From the NCBI GenBank assembly GCA_002454425.1, contig DKIV01000046.1, positions 32,566 to 85,750 of the forward strand: 53,185 nucleotides of DNA, in the 5' to 3' direction. The DNA comes from Sphingobacteriaceae bacterium UBA6709 (GTDB lineage: Bacteria > Bacteroidota > Bacteroidia > Sphingobacteriales > Sphingobacteriaceae). This document shows, one piece after another, positions 16,880-25,870 of this stretch. The number at the start of each line of letters is the position of its first letter. Positions within the stretch are counted from its first letter, which is position 1. A program made the position numbers and the translations under genes. The notes beneath the pieces are model-generated. The model saw only the letters and a list, made by a program, of their open reading frames with translations. It was not told where the DNA came from and searched no databases.

Positions 16880-17860
16880 CTAGCCTCTACGTTCGACCGC
16901 CTTTTTTAATAAGCCGTAAAATACCCGACGAGATAGCGGTAGTATTATCTGTAATAGGCGATATTTCCAATTTGAAGTGTCGAGCTTTCTGAATAGTTTG
17001 AGCGCTCGTCCAGCCTGGCTTGGCAAGTCAGAAACGTGGTGAAGGTAAAGAGCCATGCTTAGCAACCCTATCGCGCTGTCAATAATTACACCTTTGCTGG
17101 GGCGGTGATCGACCTTCTTCGAAAATTCGAAAATGCGTTGCGTGACTTCGATCATATCGTGGAATTTGTCTTCCGTAAATCTGGAATTCAGAGTTGAGCC
17201 ACTTCGTTTTCGATAATGGTATATGGGTGTATTTATATAGCAAACCTTGTTGGCCAGGTATAAACATCGTGGGCTGAATTCCGCGTCCTCAAACCGTACG
17301 CCTTCCATAAACCGCAGTGCATTCTTCTCCAGAAATTCCCGTCGGTAGATATTTCTCCAAACCACAGAATGCAGTCCGTTAAGGAAATAATTTGTCAGAA
17401 AGTAACGACCATCGGCGCAGAGGTTCTCCTGCATTAAAGGCGGTTGTAGTTGCAGGTTGCCGTCAACGAGATTTTTAAAGCCCCCAATAACTATATCCGC
17501 TGTGGGATCCATGCTTTCTACGCAAGACACAAATCCGATGCTATCCAACATGTCATCGCTATCAATGAAAACAATATATTGGCCACGGGAAACATCAAGC
17601 GCCACATTTCGCGCTACCGACATTCCGGAGTTTTGCTGAGTAATTAAATGTAGTCTGGAGTGATCATTAAGGAGATCCTGCACGCTGGCAACGCTATTGT
17701 CGGTACAGCCATCATCTACAAGAATGATTTCGTATTTATAGCTTTCATCAATGGCAAGTATCGAGAGCAGGCAATCCCTTAGATAAGCTTCAACATTATA
17801 TGCCGGAACAATAAAACTGAATGACAACGATGAAGGGATCGTATCAGGAGAAGCGTTCAT
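16880..17860 (-). CDS. Glycosyltransferase family 2 wedged between tsf and pyrH
   Basis: About 326 aa from ATG 17860. The domain opens with LSFSFIVPAYNVEAYLRDCLLS, then VDDGCTDNSV, QNSGMSVARNVAL and the metal site FIDSDDML near residue 90; VRFEDAEFSPRCL is the catalytic-base region. The C-terminus is basic with a hydrophobic patch. The longer frame to 17974 would need a TTG start lying upstream of the candidate -7 element at 17961-17968, so the internal ATG is chosen. It is on the strand opposite to tsf and pyrH, genes that are commonly adjacent in bacteria. Resembles capsular GT2 proteins; substrate unknown. Confidence 0.85.
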   Translation of the reverse strand: MNASPDTIPSSLSFSFIVPAYNVEAYLRDCLLSILAIDESYKYEIILVDDGCTDNSVASVQDLLNDHSRLHLITQQNSGMSVARNVALDVSRGQYIVFIDSDDMLDSIGFVSCVESMDPTADIVIGGFKNLVDGNLQLQPPLMQENLCADGRYFLTNYFLNGLHSVVWRNIYRREFLEKNALRFMEGVRFEDAEFSPRCLYLANKVCYINTPIYHYRKRSGSTLNSRFTEDKFHDMIEVTQRIFEFSKKVDHRPSKGVIIDSAIGLLSMALYLHHVSDLPSQAGRALKLFRKLDTSNWKYRLLQIILPLSRRVFYGLLKKAVERRG

Positions 17861-17960
17861 AGGGTAGATTTCGATCTTTTTACTTTCAATGGTAGAGGCG
17901 TAATATGCCGTCTCGTTCTGCGAATTTAATGAATAAGCACGAAAGACGCGCTGTATTTCG

Positions 17961-17968
17961 CAAAGGTA
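17961..17968 (-). promoter_or_regulatory. Candidate -7 element for the wedged GT2
   Basis: Minus-strand TACCTTTG; it would give a leader of about 95 bases to ATG 17860. No spaced -33 TTG. Confidence 0.4.
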
Positions 17969-18062
17969 TATCAATTGTTAAATCATCTTCATGTTTGTTA
18001 GCGATTTCGTTACTGAGGAGCCCTGAGATTGAAAATATCGCAGGCGTATCACAAATTTTCCT

Positions 18063-18070
18063 TACTTTTG
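18063..18070 (+). promoter_or_regulatory. -7 element of pyrH
   Basis: TACTTTTG, 53 bases before the pyrH ATG at 18123. The nearest upstream TTG is about 31 bases away, too far for a normal -33. Confidence 0.45.
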
Positions 18071-18122
18071 CCCGACTCCGGGCTTAATTCTGAGTCGCAA
18101 TTAAAAATCCCAATTTCTGATT

Positions 18123-18830
18123 ATGAAATATAAGCGTATCCTCTTAAAACTTAGCGGCGAATCCCTCATGGGTGAAAAACAGTACGGTATCGACAGCGAC
18201 CGTGTAATTCAGTATGCCAAAGACATTAAGGCAGTGTTCGATCAGGGCATAGAAGTGGCCATTGTTATAGGGGGGGGCAATATTTTCAGAGGGTTAAGTG
18301 CCGAAAAATCCGGAATGGATCGTGTTCAAGCTGATTATATGGGTATGCTTGCCACCGTTATCAATTCTATGGCATTACAGGATGCGCTGGAAAAGCTAAA
18401 CGTTAAAACCCGTTTGATGACTGCTATTAAAATGGAGCAGATCTGCGAGCCCTTTATTAGAAGACGTGCTGTGCGTCACCTTGAGAAGCGCCGTATCGTT
18501 ATTTTTGGTGCTGGTACCGGAAACCCATACTTTACTACTGACACTTGTGCTTCACTTCGCGCCATAGAAATTCAGGCCGATGTGGTATTAAAAGGTACCC
18601 GGGTAGATGGTATCTACACTGCTGATCCTGAAAAGGATCCGAATGCGGTAAAGTACGAGCATATTTCTTTCCAGGAAGTATACGACAAGGGCTTAAATGT
18701 TATGGACATGACTGCATTTACCTTATGTCAGGAGAACAAGCTGCCTATTATTGTTTTTGACATGAACAAGGCAGGAAACTTTATGCGTATTGCCAGTGGC
18801 GATCCTATCGGAACGCTGGTAAGCAATTAG
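18123..18830 (+). CDS. pyrH: UMP kinase
   Basis: Phosphorylates UMP to UDP in pyrimidine nucleotide synthesis and so feeds UDP-sugar pools. 235 aa, amino-acid-kinase fold. Marks: KRILLKLSGESLMG at residues 4-17, VAIVIGGGNIFRG near 46-58, DYMGMLATVINSMALQDALE near 70-90, FGAGTGNPYFTTDT near 128-141, and the ADGVYTADP-like stretch VDGIYTADPEKDP. Cytoplasmic hexamer in the family. Followed by frr 75 bases later, the usual pairing. Confidence 0.97.
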   Translation: MKYKRILLKLSGESLMGEKQYGIDSDRVIQYAKDIKAVFDQGIEVAIVIGGGNIFRGLSAEKSGMDRVQADYMGMLATVINSMALQDALEKLNVKTRLMTAIKMEQICEPFIRRRAVRHLEKRRIVIFGAGTGNPYFTTDTCASLRAIEIQADVVLKGTRVDGIYTADPEKDPNAVKYEHISFQEVYDKGLNVMDMTAFTLCQENKLPIIVFDMNKAGNFMRIASGDPIGTLVSN

Positions 18831-18905
18831 GCGCTTTTAGCGTGCCATCTTTCGTTGCCGTGGTAAGGCAAAGTTTATTATATTTATCGATATTTTTCGA
18901 ATCAC

Positions 18906-19469
18906 ATGAACGACCTGATAAAGAAACAGATTAATGACGCAAAGGGGCTGATGGATAAGGCTATTGAGCATACCGACAGCGAACTTGCTAAGATACGTGC
19001 AGGCAAAGCGATGCCCGCTATGTTAGACGGTGTTACGGTTGAATATTATGGTGCACCCACTCCCCTGGCCCAGATCGGAAGCATTAACAGTCCGGATGCC
19101 CGCACGCTGATCGTGCAGCCCTGGGAGAAAAATTTGCTCAGCAAAATTGAAAAAGCGATCATCGATTCAAACATAGGCTTAAATCCGCAGAACGATGGTA
19201 GCGTTATTCGTATGAATGTTCCTCCTTTAACTGAAGAACGTCGCCGCGACCTCGTAAAGAAGGTTAAGGAAGAGGCAGAACGCGGAAAAGTTGCCGTGAG
19301 AAATGTTCGTAAAGATATTAACGGTAAGATCCAGCGACTTAAATCCGAAGGAGTGTCTGAGGATGAGATTAAAGGAGGAGAAGGCGAGATCCAAAAGCTT
19401 ACCGATAGCAATATTGTCAGAGTTGACAAACTTGCTGAGGCTAAGGAAAAAGATATTATGACCATATAA
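18906..19469 (+). CDS. frr: Ribosome recycling factor
   Basis: Splits post-termination ribosomes together with EF-G. 187 aa, full length. Marks: TDSELAKIRAGKAMPAMLDGV near residues 23-43, YYGAPTPLAQIGSINSPDARTL near 47-68, PPLTEERRRDLVKKVKEEAE near 105-125, VAVRNVRKDINGKIQ, and a charged C-terminus. Leader without Shine-Dalgarno. Probably cotranscribed with pyrH; a perfect terminator follows. Confidence 0.97.
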   Translation: MNDLIKKQINDAKGLMDKAIEHTDSELAKIRAGKAMPAMLDGVTVEYYGAPTPLAQIGSINSPDARTLIVQPWEKNLLSKIEKAIIDSNIGLNPQNDGSVIRMNVPPLTEERRRDLVKKVKEEAERGKVAVRNVRKDINGKIQRLKSEGVSEDEIKGGEGEIQKLTDSNIVRVDKLAEAKEKDIMTI

Positions 19470-19514
19470 GGAACGTTAGTTAAGCTAGACCAGATCCTTT
19501 AAGATTATAGAATC

Positions 19515-19558
19515 AAAAACACACAAGCTCCGCTAGATCAGCGGAGCTTGTGTGTTTT
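19515..19558 (+). terminator. Strong terminator after frr
   Basis: Perfect 16-bp arms ACACACAAGCTCCGCT (19519-19534) and AGCGGAGCTTGTGTGT (19540-19555) with loop AGATC, followed by TTT. The A-run on the left could let it also work on the other strand. Confidence 0.88.
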
Positions 19559-19634
19559 ATGCCATCGGGTATATTGCTAATACATTTTACAGTCATATCT
19601 ATTCTTTAGCGCACGATTACTGTCCTTCATCATC

Positions 19635-19642
19635 TACCTTTG
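19635..19642 (+). promoter_or_regulatory. -7 element for the second ABC exporter
   Basis: TACCTTTG, 18 bases before ATG 19661. It overlaps the TTG at 19640 that would otherwise be an alternative start, which argues for the ATG. Confidence 0.5.
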
Positions 19643-19660
19643 TACTTTATTATCTGCCAC

Positions 19661-21400
19661 ATGCCCATCTTAATTAAGTATCTCCGTAACTATACATCCT
19701 ATATTATTCTTGCTCTATTTCTCGCGGCGATAAACCAGATTTTCTCATTCCTGGATCCCTGGATCTTCCGTAAGATTATCGACAAATATGTCACTCATTA
19801 CCAGAATTACAGTACCCGGGAGTTTTTTGAAGGTGCCGGATTGCTTATCCTCGCGGCCATGGGAGTCGCTATGGTTTCACGTATCGCCAAGAACTTTCAG
19901 GATTATTATGTAAACGTAATCACCCAACGTCTGGGTGCCCGTATCTATTCAGATGGACTCGCGCACTCACTGGAGTTACCTTATCAGGTATTCGAAGATC
20001 AGCGCAGCGGCGAAACGCTGGGCATTCTGCAAAAGGTACGTCTTGACACAGAGAAGTTGATTGTGGCGATGATAAATATTCTGTTTACTAGTATCATCGG
20101 AATTGTCTTTGTCTTTGTATATGCTATTAATATCCATTGGCTGATCGCAGTGTTTTATATTTCCGTAATTCCGGTACTTGGCACGGTGAGTTCTATTCTC
20201 AGTAAGCGTATCAAAGTTGTGCAGAAAACGATCGTCGCTGAAACCACCGCTTTGGCGGGGTCTACCACAGAATCCCTCCGTAATATTGAGCTCGTGAAAA
20301 GTCTTGGATTGGCCAATCAGGAGATTCAGCGGCTTAATACCACCACTGATAAGATCCTTGAACTGGAGTTGAAAAAAGTGAAATATGTGCGTAGTCTTAG
20401 TTTTATACAGGGTACGCTGGTAAATCTTCTACGTAATGCCATCATCTTCCTCATGATGTATCTCATTTATGATGGTCAGATAACCATTGGCGAGTTCTTC
20501 TCTCTTTTCCTTTACTCATTCTTTATTTTTGGACCGCTTCAGGAGCTGGGCAATATTATAAATACCTATCGTGAAACGGAGGTGTCCCTTGCCAACTTTA
20601 AAAATATCATGGCTAGCCCGCGCGAAAGCAGACCTGCTCAACCAGTCCCTCTGGGCCCTTTAAATAAGCTGAGCTTTAACAATGTCACCTTCAAGCATCT
20701 CACGGCTACTCGCAATGCCTTGTCTGACATTGATTTCGCTACCACGAAGGGTGAAACAATCGCTTTTGTTGGGCCGTCAGGTTCCGGAAAAACTACGCTT
20801 GTAAAGCTTCTGGTAGGACTTTATAATCCGCATCATGGCAAGATCTATTATAATGATATAGAATCTACAAGCATTGAATTGAATCAACTACGGGAGAAAA
20901 TAGGTTTTGTTACCCAGGATACGCAGCTGTTTTCGGGAACTATCCGCGAGAACCTGCTCTTCGTAAATCCACAAGCCAGCGATGAGGAATGTTTGCGTGT
21001 TATGCAGCAGGCTGCCTGTCATACGCTCCTCGCTCGTGCGACCAATGGGTTAGACTCTGTAATTGGCGAAGGCGGTGTTAAAGTATCAGGCGGCGAAAAG
21101 CAACGACTTTCTATCGCGCGGGCATTGCTTCGTAAGCCAGATATCCTGGTATTTGATGAGGCGACCTCGGCATTGGACTCTCTCACCGAAGAAGAAATAA
21201 CACGCACGATTCGTGATGTCTCAGCTTCGGGCGAACGTATGACGATCCTTATAGCTCACCGGCTTTCAACAATTATGCATGCTGACAAGATATATGTTCT
21301 TGAGAAAGGAAAGCTTGCCGAATCAGGGCGTCATGAAGAGTTGCTCGCAGAAAAAGGCCTTTATTACGCTATGTGGCGTCAGCAGATAGGCGAGAGATAG
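19661..21400 (+). CDS. ABC transporter, fused permease and ATPase
   Basis: 579-aa half-transporter of the exporter type. Six-helix membrane domain to about residue 315; ATPase with Walker A GPSGSGKTT near 375, signature VSGGEKQR near 478, Walker B ILVFDEATSALD near 498, and switch His in AHRLSTI. It is not closely similar to the exporter at 7229-9040 (different signature and Walker A residues). Monocistronic between a frr terminator and a convergent terminator. Substrate unknown; lipid, drug or peptide export are all possible. Confidence 0.9.
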   Translation: MPILIKYLRNYTSYIILALFLAAINQIFSFLDPWIFRKIIDKYVTHYQNYSTREFFEGAGLLILAAMGVAMVSRIAKNFQDYYVNVITQRLGARIYSDGLAHSLELPYQVFEDQRSGETLGILQKVRLDTEKLIVAMINILFTSIIGIVFVFVYAINIHWLIAVFYISVIPVLGTVSSILSKRIKVVQKTIVAETTALAGSTTESLRNIELVKSLGLANQEIQRLNTTTDKILELELKKVKYVRSLSFIQGTLVNLLRNAIIFLMMYLIYDGQITIGEFFSLFLYSFFIFGPLQELGNIINTYRETEVSLANFKNIMASPRESRPAQPVPLGPLNKLSFNNVTFKHLTATRNALSDIDFATTKGETIAFVGPSGSGKTTLVKLLVGLYNPHHGKIYYNDIESTSIELNQLREKIGFVTQDTQLFSGTIRENLLFVNPQASDEECLRVMQQAACHTLLARATNGLDSVIGEGGVKVSGGEKQRLSIARALLRKPDILVFDEATSALDSLTEEEITRTIRDVSASGERMTILIAHRLSTIMHADKIYVLEKGKLAESGRHEELLAEKGLYYAMWRQQIGER

Positions 21401-21466
21401 TAAGGGCTGAGGTCGTGCTTTAATTGAGAGCAAACTATTCAGGAGTAGTAGCTAATTCTATATATC

Positions 21467-21510
21467 CGCTGTATGCAGAGATCTGGTGTTTCTGCATACA
21501 GCGTTTTTTT
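21467..21510. terminator. Terminator between convergent ABC and MFS genes
   Basis: Perfect 13-bp arms CGCTGTATGCAGA (21467-21479) and TCTGCATACAGCG (21491-21503), then a run of seven T. The T-run reaches the stop codon of the minus-strand MFS gene. Confidence 0.88.
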
Positions 21511-22771
21511 ATTTGATTTCCTGAAGCTTCAGCTTGATGAGCGATTTCGTTTTCGCATAGGTAGCTGTAACAACCGCCAGCGTCATTGATCCGCCGAAGA
21601 CAATCGCCGGTACGGTCCCCATCAGCTTGGCTGTAAGTCCGGATTCAAAAGCACCAATCTCGTTAGAGGAACCTATAAACATTGAATTTACTGCAGAAAC
21701 ACGCCCCCGCATATTGTCAGGCGTCAACAACTGCATAATTGTAGAACGTATCACTACGCTGATGCTGTCAAAGGCTCCTTCAAAGAATAGGAACACCAGC
21801 GTCAGATAAAAGTTCCGCGAAAGGCCATAACAGATAATTGAAATGCCAAACCCAGTAACGGCAATAAGTAAGTTGCGCCATGGCTTATTCATCGGCGAAT
21901 AGCGAGTCATCAGGAACATGGTGAGCACCGCGCCAATAGCTGGCGCCGCACGCATCATGCCGAATTGTTCGGCGCCTACATGTAATACTTCTGAAGCCAA
22001 TACTGGAATTAACGCTACGGCGCCACCAAAGAACACCGAAAACATATCAAGACTCATCGCACCCAACATCATCTTATTCGTGAACGCAAAGTGAATACCC
22101 TCTTTCAAGCTCGTAAATATATTTTCTTTAGGCTTGATCTGAGGAGGACGCTTCTGGAAAAAGAAGAGCGTGAAGAACGCCGTCGCCATAAATAACAGTA
22201 TTAGCATGAATGGTAATGATACGCCGCCATATGCGTATACAAGTCCTCCCACTGCTGGTCCTGCTATTGACGCGACCTGGTAACCAGTACTGTTCCACGT
22301 GGAGGAATTAGGATATACCTCACGGGGAACGATCTGCGTCATCAACGTAAAAATAGCGGGTCCCATAAAGCCACGGCAAATGCCGATAAAAAATACCATG
22401 CTATAAATGATCAATGCCATGTGGTTTACGCCCAAAATGCCCTGCATTGATTGTAACGTGATAATATAAAGCACCACGGAGCAGCAGAACATGCCGCCGA
22501 TAATCGTTTTCAGCAGTCCGGTTGTTTCAGTTTTGTCTGCCACGTATCCGCCATATAAGGCAATGCCTATGGCGGGCACGGCTTCGCATAAACCGATAAG
22601 TCCTAGTGATAGCGGGTCGCGGGTTAGGTGATAAATATACCATCCTAAAACTACGGCTTGGATCTGATATCCAAATGTTATGAAAAAACGCATGATCAGA
22701 TATGCGCGGAATTCCTTGTACCGTAAAGCCTGATAGGGATCCTTTTTGGGTAACAAATTGTCTTTGTCCAT
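21509..22771 (-). CDS. MFS transporter (MFS_3/EntS-like)
   Basis: 420 aa with about 12 membrane segments. It resembles the MFS_3 group: KDPYQALRYKEFRAYLIMRFF at the N-terminus, a GGYVADKTE loop 2-3 motif near residue 75, PREVYPNSSTWNSTGYQVASIAGPAVGG near 155-182, and LTPDNMRGRVSAVNSMFIGSSNEIG near 340-365. The group contains the enterobactin exporter EntS and other drug or siderophore exporters; no siderophore genes are nearby. The start is ATG 22771: the longer frame to 22819 lies upstream of the -7 element at 22795-22802. Confidence 0.88.
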   Translation of the reverse strand: MDKDNLLPKKDPYQALRYKEFRAYLIMRFFITFGYQIQAVVLGWYIYHLTRDPLSLGLIGLCEAVPAIGIALYGGYVADKTETTGLLKTIIGGMFCCSVVLYIITLQSMQGILGVNHMALIIYSMVFFIGICRGFMGPAIFTLMTQIVPREVYPNSSTWNSTGYQVASIAGPAVGGLVYAYGGVSLPFMLILLFMATAFFTLFFFQKRPPQIKPKENIFTSLKEGIHFAFTNKMMLGAMSLDMFSVFFGGAVALIPVLASEVLHVGAEQFGMMRAAPAIGAVLTMFLMTRYSPMNKPWRNLLIAVTGFGISIICYGLSRNFYLTLVFLFFEGAFDSISVVIRSTIMQLLTPDNMRGRVSAVNSMFIGSSNEIGAFESGLTAKLMGTVPAIVFGGSMTLAVVTATYAKTKSLIKLKLQEIK

Positions 22772-22794
22772 ATAATAAACTGAGCAAATGTAAA

Positions 22795-22802
22795 CTAATT
22801 TT
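22795..22802 (-). promoter_or_regulatory. -7 element of the MFS gene
   Basis: Minus-strand TACATTTG, giving a leader of about 18 bases to ATG 22771. It fixes the start choice. Confidence 0.5.
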
Positions 22803-23006
22803 AGCAAATTGCGGATCAATATCTTTCGTCTACAGCGTGTGCGAAAACGTGTCTCATAAGTTATCAGTACTTTATCAATGGAGGGATCACTGTCGGCTTG
22901 TACCTGTCGAATGGGCTGACGGTCGATGGATAAAGGTGCTTGTGAGTTAGGCCAGCGGTAGGAGAATCCCGCAATAACGCTCCGGGATATCTTATCAGAA
23001 AAATGC

Positions 23007-23014
23007 TAACTTTG
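23007..23014 (+). promoter_or_regulatory. -7 element of ridA
   Basis: TAACTTTG, 32 bases before the ATG at 23047. No TTG at the -33 distance. Confidence 0.5.
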
Positions 23015-23046
23015 ATATTTTCGAATCAACAACAACATACTCAATT

Positions 23047-23427
23047 ATGAAAAAGGCAATATACACTACAGAAGCTCCGGCTCCTATCGGTCCCTACAAT
23101 CAGGCAATACAGGCGGGCAACACGTTGTACGTTTCCGGACAGATTGCTATTAATCCTGCTAACGGTCAGTTGGTAACAGATACGGTGGAAGAGGAGACGA
23201 AGCAAGTAATGGCTAACCTGAAGGCTGTACTCGCCAAGGCTGGCTTTGACTTCGGAGATGTAGTGAAAACTACTATTTTCCTTTCAGATATGAACCTGTT
23301 TCCTGCAGTTAACGAAATTTATGGATCATATTTCAATGGTGAGTTTCCTGCCAGAGAGACTGTGGCTGTCGCGGGGCTTCCTAAAGCCGTGAACGTGGAA
23401 ATATCAGTCATAGCAGTAAAAGACTAA
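23047..23427 (+). CDS. ridA: RidA family enamine/imine deaminase
   Basis: Hydrolyses reactive 2-aminoacrylate and related imines released by PLP enzymes, protecting the cell from damage. 126 aa, the usual length, trimeric in the family. Marks: APAPIGPYNQAIQAGNTLYVSGQI at residues 10-33, VVKTTIFLSDM near 74-84, the substrate-binding Arg in PARETVAVAGLP near 103-114, and the active-site Glu in VEISVIAV. Monocistronic; hairpins follow before recG. Confidence 0.95.
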   Translation: MKKAIYTTEAPAPIGPYNQAIQAGNTLYVSGQIAINPANGQLVTDTVEEETKQVMANLKAVLAKAGFDFGDVVKTTIFLSDMNLFPAVNEIYGSYFNGEFPARETVAVAGLPKAVNVEISVIAVKD

Positions 23428-23442
23428 GCAATCAATGTTGCG

Positions 23443-23467
23443 GGTGCCGCCATAGCGTACCGGCACC
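23443..23467 (+). terminator. Hairpin after ridA
   Basis: Arms GGTGCCG (23443-23449) and CGGCACC (23461-23467), 16 bases after the ridA stop, without a T-run. It may act with the second hairpin at 23488-23522. Confidence 0.4.
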
Positions 23468-23487
23468 TATTGAATTACCCTAATTAG

Positions 23488-23522
23488 CCGGAGCGGCAAT
23501 AGCGATGTTGCTCCGGATTTTT
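23488..23522 (+). terminator. Terminator between ridA and recG
   Basis: Arms CCGGAGC (23488-23494) and GCTCCGG (23510-23516), with extra GCAA/TTGC pairing inside across a bulge, followed by ATTTTT. It lies 45 bases before the recG start. Confidence 0.7.
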
Positions 23523-23566
23523 GACCACGTAACCCGGGCATGCCGCGACGGTGAAATTAGCATATC

Positions 23567-25663
23567 TTGAATCTTTCCACTCCCATAGCGTATTTGAAAG
23601 GTGTTGGCACGCAGAAGTCCGCCCTTCTTCAGAAAGAGCTTGGCGTTTTTACTTTTGACGATCTGTTGCAATATTTCCCATTCAGGTATATTGACCGTAC
23701 CCGTTACTATAAGATTTCGGAAATAAATGTAAATCAGCCGATGATTCAGGTAATAGGGCGGGTGATGTCTGTTGAAGTGCTTGGCGAAAAGCAAAGTCGA
23801 CGTTTGGTAGCGCAGTTCAAAGACGACACAGGCATGATGGAGCTCGTATGGTTTAAGGGCTTGCGTTGGGTAGAGAAGCAGGTGAAGGTTGGCTTTGTCT
23901 ATGTAGCTTTCGGAAAACCTACCGAGTTCAATGCTAGGTACTCGATGTCGCACCCCGAGCTGGAAATATACAACCCCGCTGCGCAGAAAGCCGGAAACCT
24001 AAGCCTGCAGCCTGTTTATAACTCGACAGAAAAGCTGAAACAGCATTTCCTCGACAGCAAGGGACTGCAAAAGCTTAGCCTTGCGCTGCTGGAGAGCATC
24101 TATGGTCAGATCGAAGAAACGTTGCCCGCTTATCTGCTTAGCAAGCTGAAGCTTGCCCCCCGCAATTGGGCACTTTCGCAGATTCATTTTCCCCGCGATC
24201 AGCAGAGTCTTGATGCCGCCATGCGGCGTCTGAAATTCGAGGAGCTCTTTTTTATTCAATTGCGACTTTTAAGAGCGAAGGTGTTACGCAGTGGCAAGTT
24301 TCGCGGATTCGTGTTTGGTGCCGTGGGAGATAAGTTTAATACCTTTTATAAGGAGCTGCTTCCTTTTGAGCTTACAGGCGCGCAGAAGCGTGTAATTCGT
24401 GAGATCAGGCAGGACATGCAGCGAGGCGCGCAGATGAACAGACTTTTGCAGGGAGATGTGGGTAGCGGAAAGACCGCCGTGGCACTCATGACCATGCTAT
24501 TAGCAGCTGATAATGGTTTTCAGGCATGTATGATGGCGCCTACGGAAATCCTTGCGCGTCAGCATTATGCTTCCATTGCCGCACTCGCCGGCGATGAACT
24601 GGTGAAAATCGGCATTCTCACAGGCTCCACGCCACGCAAAGAGCGCCGTTTGATTCATGAGGCTTTACAAGAGGGATCTCTCGATATTCTTGTAGGTACG
24701 CATGCTTTGCTGGAAGATGTAGTGCAATTCAAAAACCTCGGACTGGCTGTTATTGATGAGCAACATCGTTTTGGCGTGGAACAACGCGCGCGCTTATGGA
24801 AGAAAAACCATACACCTCCGCATGTACTGGTGATGACGGCTACTCCTATTCCGCGTACTTTAGCCATGACGCTATACGGCGATCTGGATGTATCGGTGAT
24901 AGATGAATTGCCAGCCGGACGTAAGCCGATAAAGACGCTCCATCTTTATGAGAATCAGCGTCTGCGTATGTTTGGCTTTATGCGGCAGGAGATAGCTAAA
25001 GGACGTCAGGTATATATTGTATATCCACTGATCAAAGAAAGTGAAAAGCTCGACCTGTTGCATCTCGAAGCTGGCATTGAGGCTATATCACGTGAGTTTC
25101 CACTTCCTCAATACCGTATAAGCATTGTTCACGGTAAGATGAAACCCGCGGAGAAAGATTTTGAGATGCAGCGTTTCGTAAAGGGTGAAACGCAGATCAT
25201 GGTGGCCACTACCGTTATTGAGGTGGGCGTAAATGTGCCTAACGCCAGCGTGATGATCATTGAAAACTCCGAACGTTTTGGTCTCTCACAGCTGCATCAG
25301 CTACGCGGACGGGTGGGCCGGGGTGCTGAGCAAAGTTACTGCATTCTTATGAGCGGGGATAAGCTAAGCAACGATGGCAGGATCAGACTTCAAACGATGG
25401 TGAAAACCAATGATGGTTTTGAAATCTCCGAAACCGACCTGCAGCTGCGTGGACCAGGTAATATTGACGGTACCCAGCAAAGTGGTGTGCTCGACCTGAA
25501 GATTGCGGATCTGAACAGTGACCAGCCGCTTCTCCAACTTGCACGGCAGGAAGTAATGGAGATTCTGGAAGAAGATCCCGAACTTTCAACAGAGAAGAAT
25601 ATGCTGCTCATGAAATATTTTAACCGTAATCAAAATCTTTATCAGCACTCGCGCATTAGCTGA
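23567..25663 (+). CDS. recG: ATP-dependent DNA helicase RecG
   Basis: Branch-migration helicase for stalled forks and Holliday junctions. 698 aa, normal length. The N-terminal wedge domain has IAYLKGVGTQKSALLQKELGV and DLLQYFPFRYIDRT; the helicase part has Walker A GDVGSGKT near residue 303, the DEQH box IDEQHRFGVEQR near 396, TATPIPRTLAMTLYGDLDVS, and the C-terminal QLRGRVGRG block, ending in the TRG-like SETDLQLRGPGNI(D)GTQQSG region. The start is a TTG: an in-frame TAG sits nine bases upstream (23558) and no ATG or GTG fits between. No Shine-Dalgarno is seen. Confidence 0.96.
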   Translation: MNLSTPIAYLKGVGTQKSALLQKELGVFTFDDLLQYFPFRYIDRTRYYKISEINVNQPMIQVIGRVMSVEVLGEKQSRRLVAQFKDDTGMMELVWFKGLRWVEKQVKVGFVYVAFGKPTEFNARYSMSHPELEIYNPAAQKAGNLSLQPVYNSTEKLKQHFLDSKGLQKLSLALLESIYGQIEETLPAYLLSKLKLAPRNWALSQIHFPRDQQSLDAAMRRLKFEELFFIQLRLLRAKVLRSGKFRGFVFGAVGDKFNTFYKELLPFELTGAQKRVIREIRQDMQRGAQMNRLLQGDVGSGKTAVALMTMLLAADNGFQACMMAPTEILARQHYASIAALAGDELVKIGILTGSTPRKERRLIHEALQEGSLDILVGTHALLEDVVQFKNLGLAVIDEQHRFGVEQRARLWKKNHTPPHVLVMTATPIPRTLAMTLYGDLDVSVIDELPAGRKPIKTLHLYENQRLRMFGFMRQEIAKGRQVYIVYPLIKESEKLDLLHLEAGIEAISREFPLPQYRISIVHGKMKPAEKDFEMQRFVKGETQIMVATTVIEVGVNVPNASVMIIENSERFGLSQLHQLRGRVGRGAEQSYCILMSGDKLSNDGRIRLQTMVKTNDGFEISETDLQLRGPGNIDGTQQSGVLDLKIADLNSDQPLLQLARQEVMEILEEDPELSTEKNMLLMKYFNRNQNLYQHSRIS

Positions 25664-25826
25664 TCGTTGTTTTTTGCAATGCTGCTCTGGTCTTGGTGCT
25701 TCTCTTAAGAAGCTGAAGCCCCTGACCTATTATAAGATGGAAGAACAGTATCCTTCTCAGTTTGTTCATTCAATGAAGTCAGAAAAGAGCGGGGTATTAG
25801 TAAGCGCTAGTTTTGCTTTTAATCTA

Positions 25827-25834
25827 TATCTTTG
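25827..25834 (+). promoter_or_regulatory. -7 element of the nonulosonic acid operon
   Basis: TATCTTTG, 36 bases before the first ATG at 25871. The TTTTG at 25811-25815 lies only 11 bases upstream, too close for a usual -33. Confidence 0.5.
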
Positions 25835-25870
25835 ACAGGTAAGTCTATATTTCCATTATAATATCAATAA

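Noticed and set aside
19046..19465. 139-codon minus-strand frame opposite frr
   Set aside because: Shadow of the ribosome recycling factor gene; Ser/Leu-rich as expected from antisense reading.
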